Below are positions 58,949 to 64,000 of a DNA stretch of 64,000 nt, in pieces. The position numbers and the translations under genes were made by a program. The notes below the pieces were generated by a model. The model ran no database searches, was not told the origin of the DNA, and was given only the letters and a program-made list of their open reading frames with translations. Positions within the stretch are counted from its first letter, which is position 1, and every line of letters starts with the position of its first letter. Origin of the DNA: Perspicuibacillus lycopersici (GTDB taxonomy: Bacteria; Bacillota; Bacilli; Bacillales; Caldibacillaceae); NCBI RefSeq assembly GCF_025660475.1, contig NZ_JAOUSF010000003.1, forward strand, positions 736,141 to 800,140, given 5' to 3'.

Positions 58949-59767
58949 TTAAGGGAAACGTGGAAACTGATCAAAATCCGGTTTACGTTTTTCTTTAAAT
59001 GCGTCGCGACCTTCTTTTGCTTCTTCCGTAGTATAGTAAAGTAATGTTGCGTCTCCAGCCAATTGTTGTATACCTGCTATTCCATCGGAATCCGCATTGA
59101 ATGCGGCTTTTAGGAAACGTAATGCAGTAGGGCTCTTTTCAAGTATTTCTTCACACCATTTTACTGTTTCATCTTCTAACTGCTCCAATGGTACAACTGT
59201 ATTTACTAATCCCATATCTAATGCTTCTTGTGCATTGTATTGACGGCACAAGAACCAAATTTCACGAGCTTTTTTATGACCAACTATTCTCGCTAAATAA
59301 CCTGCACCATATCCTCCATCAAAGCTTCCAACTTTCGGACCTGTTTGTCCAAAAATTGCATTATCTGCTGCAATCGTTAAATCACAAACAATATGTAAAA
59401 CATGACCTCCACCAATTGCATAGCCAGCAACCATTGCAATTACTGGTTTTGGAATCACACGAATTAATCGTTGTAAATCCAATACGTTTAAACGTGGGAT
59501 TTGATCTTCGCCAACATATCCACCATGTCCGCGTACCTTTTGATCTCCACCAGAACAGAATGCTTTATCTCCTGCACCTGTTAAAACAATAACTCCTATT
59601 TTGGAATCATCACGTGCATAACTAAATGCATCAATTAGCTCCATCACTGTTTTTGGACGAAACGCATTTCTAACCTCAGGACGATTAATGGTTATTTTAG
59701 CTATCCCATTATATGTTTCATATAAGATATCTTCATATTTACGTTCATTAATCCATTCTCTTACCAT
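58949..59767 (-). CDS. menB: MenB, 1,4-dihydroxy-2-naphthoyl-CoA synthase
   Basis: This crotonase-fold enzyme of 272 aa closes the second ring of the naphthoquinone, acting on o-succinylbenzoyl-Co[18 protein letters not shown] (oxyanion hole) lies near residue 75, and the conserved [20 protein letters not shown] and [18 protein letters not shown] follow. The ribosome site is GGAGGG. It is upstream of menE; the usual preceding menH, menD and menF genes are absent from the next 614 bases. Confidence 0.96.
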   Translation of the reverse strand: MVREWINERKYEDILYETYNGIAKITINRPEVRNAFRPKTVMELIDAFSYARDDSKIGVIVLTGAGDKAFCSGGDQKVRGHGGYVGEDQIPRLNVLDLQRLIRVIPKPVIAMVAGYAIGGGHVLHIVCDLTIAADNAIFGQTGPKVGSFDGGYGAGYLARIVGHKKAREIWFLCRQYNAQEALDMGLVNTVVPLEQLEDETVKWCEEILEKSPTALRFLKAAFNADSDGIAGIQQLAGDATLLYYTTEEAKEGRDAFKEKRKPDFDQFPRFP

Positions 59768-60381
59768 GAGAGTCCCTCCTTTTCTTATTTAAAAAGCCCA
59801 ATACTATTTTACCAAACTTTTTAGCTTGTTCCACATGAATTGCATTACTTATGGTAGGATTTTTATTTCATGTTGAAAGAATAATTACCTTCCATATTAT
59901 TTCCTATACAAAGATAATTTTAATTCATACGTCCCTATACTATTTTTACAGGAATACGTCACTTTTGCAAACTTTCCAATGATAAAAGGATTGCTATGCA
60001 ATTGTTGATAGATATTAATGCAATGAAAGCTTTTATCATTTGGAATAAATATTATATATTTTTCTATAAAAAACAAATAGTATTTCAAAAATTTATTTCC
60101 CGGGGAACAAAATGCTTCAAAATTTGACGCTATTCGGTATTTTATTCCTATATTCTTTATGTTTTCGTTGATATAAAAGAATAGATGGAGTAACAATCTG
60201 ACAAAATAGTATTTATTAAAGGAAATCTACTGGATAGAAATAAGAAATATTACTACCATTACTCTCAAAATTTACTATACTAATAAAGCCTATCATTCCA
60301 TTGACACTACGGCATATATTGCATAAACTGAAGATAGAAATTCATTATTATTGTAAATTTAAAAGGTAGGGAGAGAGTTTC
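59768..60381. other. Non-coding gap where menF-menD-menH would be expected
   Basis: This 614-base AT-rich region lies between divergent menB and menA. It should hold both promoters. A 99-codon minus-strand frame (59897-60196) lacks a ribosome site and has no recognisable family. I could not see clear remains of MenF, MenD or MenH in either strand. Confidence 0.5.
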
Positions 60382-61317
60382 ATGCAAACTGAGATTCAAT
60401 CCAATCCAACTGGTCTAAACAAAAGGGGCTGGAAAGTATGGTGGCGATTAACCCGTCCACATACATTAACAGCTGCTTTTATACCTGTTACGTTAGGTAC
60501 AGCAATGGCATTGGAAATAACGGATATTCATTTCGGATTATTTTTTGCTATGCTGATTGCTAGTCTTCTTATTCAAGCAGCAACCAATATGTTTAATGAG
60601 TATTATGATCATAAAAGAGGATTAGATAACGAGGAATCAGTTGGTATTGGAGGCACCATTGTACGAGACGGTGTTCAGCCAAAAGTTATTATGAACATTG
60701 CTTGGGCACTTTGCGGAATATCCGTTTTATTAGGAATATATATATGTATGCATAGTAGCTGGTGGATTGGATTAATTGGTACTGTATCCATTTTAGTCGG
60801 TTATTTATATACTGGAGGTCCACTGCCAATATCACATACACCATTCGGCGAATTAATGTCCGGGTTATTTATGGGAATTAATATTATTTTAATTTCTTTC
60901 TTCATTCAAACGGGAACTATTACAAATCTAAGTATTCTTGTATCTATTCCAATCACGATTTTAATAGGATCAATTAACTTATCTAATAATATTCGTGATT
61001 TAGATGGTGATAAAGAATTCGGCAGAAAAACATTACCAATATTAGTTGGTAGAAAAAACGCAATAAATATTCTTATGATTTCCTTTATTATTTCTTATGT
61101 TTGGATTTTATCGCTTATATTATTTTATCATGTAACTCCATGGTTATTGATTGTACTATTAAGCATTCCAAAAGCATATGAAGCAGTGAAAAAGTTCGTT
61201 GGAAAAACAATGGCAATCGAGATGATGCCAGCAATGAAAGCTACAGCTCAAACAAATACTATATTCGGTTTATTACTTTCGATTGGATTCATTTTTTCAT
61301 ACTTTTTCAAAGGATAA
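60382..61317 (+). CDS. menA: MenA, 1,4-dihydroxy-2-naphthoate polyprenyltransferase
   Basis: This UbiA-family membrane enzyme of 311 aa attaches the polyprenyl tail to DHNA. The two aspartate motifs are present: NMFNEYYDHKRGLD near residue 72 and NNIRDLDGDKEFGRKTLP near residue 206. About nine membrane helices are seen. The ribosome site is TAGGGAG. It is divergent from menB and ends in a terminator. Confidence 0.93.
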   Translation: MQTEIQSNPTGLNKRGWKVWWRLTRPHTLTAAFIPVTLGTAMALEITDIHFGLFFAMLIASLLIQAATNMFNEYYDHKRGLDNEESVGIGGTIVRDGVQPKVIMNIAWALCGISVLLGIYICMHSSWWIGLIGTVSILVGYLYTGGPLPISHTPFGELMSGLFMGINIILISFFIQTGTITNLSILVSIPITILIGSINLSNNIRDLDGDKEFGRKTLPILVGRKNAINILMISFIISYVWILSLILFYHVTPWLLIVLLSIPKAYEAVKKFVGKTMAIEMMPAMKATAQTNTIFGLLLSIGFIFSYFFKG

Positions 61318-61322
61318 ATAAC

Positions 61323-61356
61323 AATACACCAAGAACAATCTTGGTGTATTTATTTT
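61323..61356 (+). terminator. Terminator after menA
   Basis: AATACACCAAGA and TCTTGGTGTATT form a 12-base-pair stem followed by TATTTT. Confidence 0.88.
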
Positions 61357-61541
61357 GCCTATATAGCTACTATTGTTCTTTCTAATCTTAAACCACCTAA
61401 CATAAGACTAAACAACTATTAATCAGCACAATGGAGTAAATAATGATAAATAATGAGTATTTAATAACTGTTTGTTTCGTTATATATGCAATCACCGAAA
61501 AGGTAATCACAAAACTTTTATATTTCTAGTAAACTAAAAAA

Positions 61542-61567
61542 AATCACGCTTTTCAGAAAGCGTGATT
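61542..61567 (-). terminator. Terminator of the tRNA cluster
   Basis: AATCACGCTTT and AAAGCGTGATT form an 11-base-pair stem. On the minus strand it ends in TTTTTTT, 9 bases after tRNA-Glu, the last tRNA gene of the operon. Confidence 0.92.
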
Positions 61568-61575
61568 TTCCTTAA

Positions 61576-61647
61576 TGACCCGTACGGGATTCGAACCCGT
61601 GTTACCGCCGTGAAAGGGCGGTGTCTTAACCGCTTGACCAACGGGCC
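61576..61647 (-). tRNA. tRNA-Glu (TTC)
   Basis: A full cloverleaf of 72 bases with anticodon TTC. CCA is not encoded. It is the last gene of the 21-tRNA cluster. Confidence 0.95.
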
Positions 61648-61657
61648 AAAATTACAA

Positions 61658-61745
61658 TGGAGAAGGCGGGATTCGAACCCGCGCACCGGTAACCCGATCT
61701 AACGGTTTAGCAAACCGTCCTCTTCAGCCACTTGAGTACTTCTCC
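61658..61745 (-). tRNA. tRNA-Ser (GCT)
   Basis: 88 bases with the long variable arm of class II tRNAs and anticodon GCT. CCA is not encoded. Confidence 0.95.
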
Positions 61746-61746
61746 T

Positions 61747-61821
61747 TGGCTCCGCAGGTAGGACTCGAACCTACGACCGATCGGTTAACAGCCGATAGCT
61801 CTACCACTGAGCTACTGCGGA
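61747..61821 (-). tRNA. tRNA-Asn (GTT)
   Basis: 75 bases, anticodon GTT in CTGTTAA, CCA encoded. Confidence 0.95.
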
Positions 61822-61839
61822 ATAATATTAAATTTTTAA

Positions 61840-61913
<74 letters not shown>

Positions 61914-61918
61914 ATAAA

Positions 61919-61992
61919 TGGAGCGGGTGATGGGAATCGAACCCACGACAACAGCTTGGAAGGCTGTGGTTTTACCACTAAACTACACCCGC
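61919..61992 (-). tRNA. tRNA-Gly (TCC)
   Basis: 74 bases, anticodon TCC in CTTCCAA, CCA encoded. Confidence 0.95.
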
Positions 61993-61999
61993 ATCTTAA

Positions 62000-62076
62000 T
62001 GGGGCGACTAGTGGGAATCGAACCCACGAGTGTCGGAGCCACAATCCGATGCGTTAACCACTTCGCCATAGCCGCC
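62000..62076 (-). tRNA. tRNA-His (GTG)
   Basis: 77 bases, anticodon GTG, with the extra 5' G pairing to the discriminator C that marks tRNA-His. CCA encoded. Confidence 0.95.
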
Positions 62077-62093
62077 ATTTATTGGCTTTTGAG

Positions 62094-62169
62094 TGGTGGC
62101 TTGGGACGGAATCGAACCGCCGACACAAGGATTTTCAGTCCTTTGCTCTACCGACTGAGCTACCAAGCC
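62094..62169 (-). tRNA. tRNA-Phe (GAA)
   Basis: 76 bases, anticodon GAA in CTGAAAA, CCA encoded. Confidence 0.95.
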
Positions 62170-62197
62170 ATAATATTTACTCATATTTTATTAATAA

Positions 62198-62274
62198 TGG
62201 CGGTCCGGACGGGACTCGAACCCGCGACCTCCTGCGTGACAGGCAGGCATTCTAACCAACTGAACTACCGGACC
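62198..62274 (-). tRNA. tRNA-Asp (GTC)
   Basis: 77 bases, anticodon GTC in CTGTCAC, CCA encoded. Confidence 0.95.
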
Positions 62275-62279
62275 ATATA

Positions 62280-62353
<74 letters not shown>

Positions 62354-62393
62354 ACGATAATATGTTTAAAATTGTACTGAAAGGAAATTTAAA

Positions 62394-62486
62394 TGGTGGA
62401 GGAAGAGGGATTCGAACCCCCGCGCGGTTTAACCCGCCTGTCGGTTTTCAAGACCGATCCCTTCAGCCGGACTTGGGTATTCCTCC
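62394..62486 (-). tRNA. tRNA-Ser (TGA)
   Basis: 93 bases, long variable arm, anticodon TGA in CTTGAAA, CCA encoded. Confidence 0.95.
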
Positions 62487-62502
62487 AAATAATATATGTT
62501 AA

Positions 62503-62579
62503 TGGTGGACCTTGTAGGACTCGAACCTACGACCGGACGGTTATGAGCCGTCTGCTCTAACCAGCTGAGCTAAAGGTCC
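62503..62579 (-). tRNA. tRNA-Ile2 (CAT, lysidine-modified)
   Basis: 77 bases, anticodon CAT. Its place between Met and Ser and its GGACCTTTAGCTC acceptor/D arm match the Bacillus trnB Ile2 gene, which needs TilS to read AUA. The assignment as Ile2 rather than Met is by similarity. Confidence 0.85.
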
Positions 62580-62588
62580 TTTTATAAA

Positions 62589-62662
62589 TAGCGGCGGAGG
62601 GGATCGAACCCCCGACCTCACGGGTATGAACCGTACGCTCTAGCCAGCTGAGCTACACCGCC
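62589..62662 (-). tRNA. Elongator tRNA-Met (CAT)
   Basis: 74 bases, anticodon CAT, acceptor GGCGGTG closing with a G:U terminal pair and discriminator A. CCA is not encoded. The acceptor lacks the initiator mismatch, so it is the elongator. Confidence 0.9.
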
Positions 62663-62675
62663 AAAATTTTAAAAA

Positions 62676-62751
62676 TGGTGGAGCCTAGCGGGATCGAACC
62701 GCTGACCTCCTGCGTGCAAAGCAGGCGCTCTCCCAGCTGAGCTAAGGCCCC
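62676..62751 (-). tRNA. tRNA-Ala (TGC)
   Basis: 76 bases, anticodon TGC in TTTGCAC, CCA encoded. Confidence 0.95.
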
Positions 62752-62769
62752 ATTTAACTAATATTCATA

Positions 62770-62843
62770 TCGGGAAGACAGGATTCGAACCTGCGACCCC
62801 ATGGTCCCAAACCATGTGCTCTACCAAGCTGAGCTACTTCCCG
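62770..62843 (-). tRNA. tRNA-Pro (TGG)
   Basis: 74 bases, anticodon TGG in TTTGGGA. CCA is not encoded. Confidence 0.95.
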
Positions 62844-62857
62844 TTAGCTGGTTTTAA

Positions 62858-62934
<77 letters not shown>

Positions 62935-62940
62935 AATATA

Positions 62941-63029
62941 TGGTGCCGAGGACCGGAATCGAACCGGTACGGTAGTCACCTACCGCAGGATTTTAAGTCC
63001 TGTGCGTCTGCCAGTTCCGCCACCCCGGC
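62941..63029 (-). tRNA. tRNA-Leu (TAA)
   Basis: 89 bases, long variable arm, anticodon TAA in CTTAAAA, CCA encoded. Confidence 0.95.
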
Positions 63030-63039
63030 ACATATTTAT

Positions 63040-63114
63040 TGGAGCGGAAGACGGGATTCGAACCCGCGACCCCCACCTTGGCAAGGTGGTGTTCTACCAC
63101 TGAACTACTTCCGC
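63040..63114 (-). tRNA. tRNA-Gly (GCC)
   Basis: 75 bases, anticodon GCC in TTGCCAA, CCA encoded. Confidence 0.95.
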
Positions 63115-63146
63115 AGTATAAATACATGTCTATTCAATATTATAAA

Positions 63147-63231
63147 TGGTGCGGGTGAAGGGAGTCGAACCCCCACGCCTTGCGGCGCTAGATCCTAAGT
63201 CTAGTGCGTCTGCCAATTCCGCCACACCCGC
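63147..63231 (-). tRNA. tRNA-Leu (TAG)
   Basis: 85 bases, long variable arm, anticodon TAG in CTTAGGA, CCA encoded. Confidence 0.95.
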
Positions 63232-63234
63232 AAA

Positions 63235-63310
63235 TGGTGAGTCATGCAGGATTCGAACCTGCGACCCTCTGATTAAAAGTCAGATGCTCTACCGACTGAG
63301 CTAATGACTC
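63235..63310 (-). tRNA. tRNA-Lys (TTT)
   Basis: 76 bases, anticodon TTT in CTTTTAA, CCA encoded. Confidence 0.95.
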
Positions 63311-63347
63311 AGACATTCTATCAATTATTATAGTTTGTCTAAATAAG

Positions 63348-63423
<76 letters not shown>

Positions 63424-63428
63424 ATAAA

Positions 63429-63504
63429 TGGTGGAGGTTGACGGGATCGAACCGCCGACCCCTTGCTTGTAAGGCAAGTGCTCTCCCAGCTGAGCTAAAC
63501 CTCC
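63429..63504 (-). tRNA. tRNA-Val (TAC)
   Basis: 76 bases, anticodon TAC in CTTACAA, CCA encoded. It is the first tRNA after 5S rRNA. Confidence 0.95.
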
Positions 63505-63508
63505 ATTT

Positions 63509-63624
<116 letters not shown>

Positions 63625-63734
63625 CAATTTTTTTAAGGACAAATATTATTATACATGATTTCCTCACTTTTGCAAGAGGAAATTTCATTTTTTTTATTCC
63701 TTGAAAACTAGATAATGTAAGGTAAAAAAACTAA

Positions 63735-63897
63735 AGTAATCAGTGCTGTCTAGCTTCGGCTCCTAGCGACTAGCGTACTTCACACTTCTCCACTCCGATA
63801 AGTCAACATCGATTCGCATACTGCTCATCGTGCTTCCTTTATCTCATTGCGAAGTGCTCCAGTCCGTACCTCGCTGAGCAGTCGCCTCAGCATTTCA
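63735..63897. repeat. Repeat-like block in the 23S-5S spacer
   Basis: After the conserved CTTGAAAACTAGATAA spacer piece (63692-63717 region) the spacer contains a GC-richer stretch with CTGTCTAGCTTCGGCTCCTA and GATAAGTCAACATCGATTCG. It resembles the TGTCTAGCTCCGGCGCCTAG-type intergenic repeats common in Bacillaceae. Partly inverted pieces (GCGACTAGCGTACTTC and GAAGTGC...GCAGTCGC) suggest a folded RNA. It holds no gene. Confidence 0.55.
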
Positions 63898-63898
63898 T

Positions 63899-64000
63899 TT
63901 GGTTAAGTCCTCGAACGATTAGTATCCGTCAGCTCCATATGTCACCATACTTCCACCTCGGACCTATCAACCTTGTCATCTTCAAGGGTTCTTACTTAGC
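63899..64000 (-). rRNA. rrl: 23S ribosomal RNA, 3' end (partial)
   Basis: The minus strand reads the conserved 23S terminus, with GGTCCGAGGTGGAAGTATGG, GGAGCTGACGGATACTAATC and GAGGACTTAACC. The gene continues past the right edge of the window. The exact 3' end is approximate. Confidence 0.93.

Noticed and set aside
59897..60196. 99-codon minus-strand frame between menB and menA
   Set aside because: No ribosome site, very biased AT-driven composition and no recognisable domain; treated as non-coding.

Overview
The window is a chromosomal segment of a low-GC, endospore-forming Bacillaceae bacterium. It is closest in style to the Oceanobacillus/Virgibacillus/Ornithinibacillus group, but the genus is an inference from gene content only. 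Gene order follows the Bacillus subtilis yt- region around leuS, metK, pckA and men, ending in an rrn operon with a trnB-type tRNA cluster. Spore-former markers include a Cse60-like protein and YtzC. Codon use is AT-rich throughout. I saw no prophage, insertion sequence, CRISPR array or defence island, so this is mostly core genome with a few local insertions, losses and repeats.

Layout: 1-15 kb holds the DNA translocase sftA, the ytpP-ytpQ-ytpR operon, a lineage-specific lipoprotein, a DUF84 nucleotide phosphatase, aminopeptidase ytoP, ytzB, lactonase ytnP, a YitT-type membrane protein, tRNA methyltransferase trmB, ytzH, ytmP and ytlR-ytlQ-thpR. 15-24 kb holds dat and pepV (D-amino acid and dipeptide metabolism), ytzE, rsuA, a glycine-rich coiled-coil protein, the lipid II flippase murJ, ytfP, cse60 and the rhodanese ytwF. 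A 235-bp palindromic repeat follows, then leuS behind a T-box leader.

27-41 kb holds an aquaglyceroporin, an MFS transporter, ytzC, the tRNA-modification pair ytqA-ytqB (mnmL-mnmM) and the terpenoid synthase ytpB next to a luciferase-like monooxygenase. It continues with ytoA, asnB, metK behind a SAM-I riboswitch, and pckA with a CcpN-like site over its promoter. 41-57 kb holds an oppDFBCA peptide importer, ytmB, ytmA, the ytlA-ytlC-ytlD importer, ilvE, ytkD, several small proteins and lipoproteins, dps, yidD, a zinc-binding lipoprotein behind a strong Zur-like box, and a short DUF1540 gene.

57-61 kb holds menE, menB and menA, but the usual menF, menD and menH are absent from between menA and menB. 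61.5-64 kb holds 21 tRNA genes, 5S rRNA and the 3' end of 23S rRNA, all on the minus strand, with a second repeat-like block in the 23S-5S spacer.

Many start codons were moved from the longest open frame to the codon supported by a Shine-Dalgarno sequence. Several of these are TTG or GTG. Homology calls come from recognising motifs and gene order; no database search was possible.
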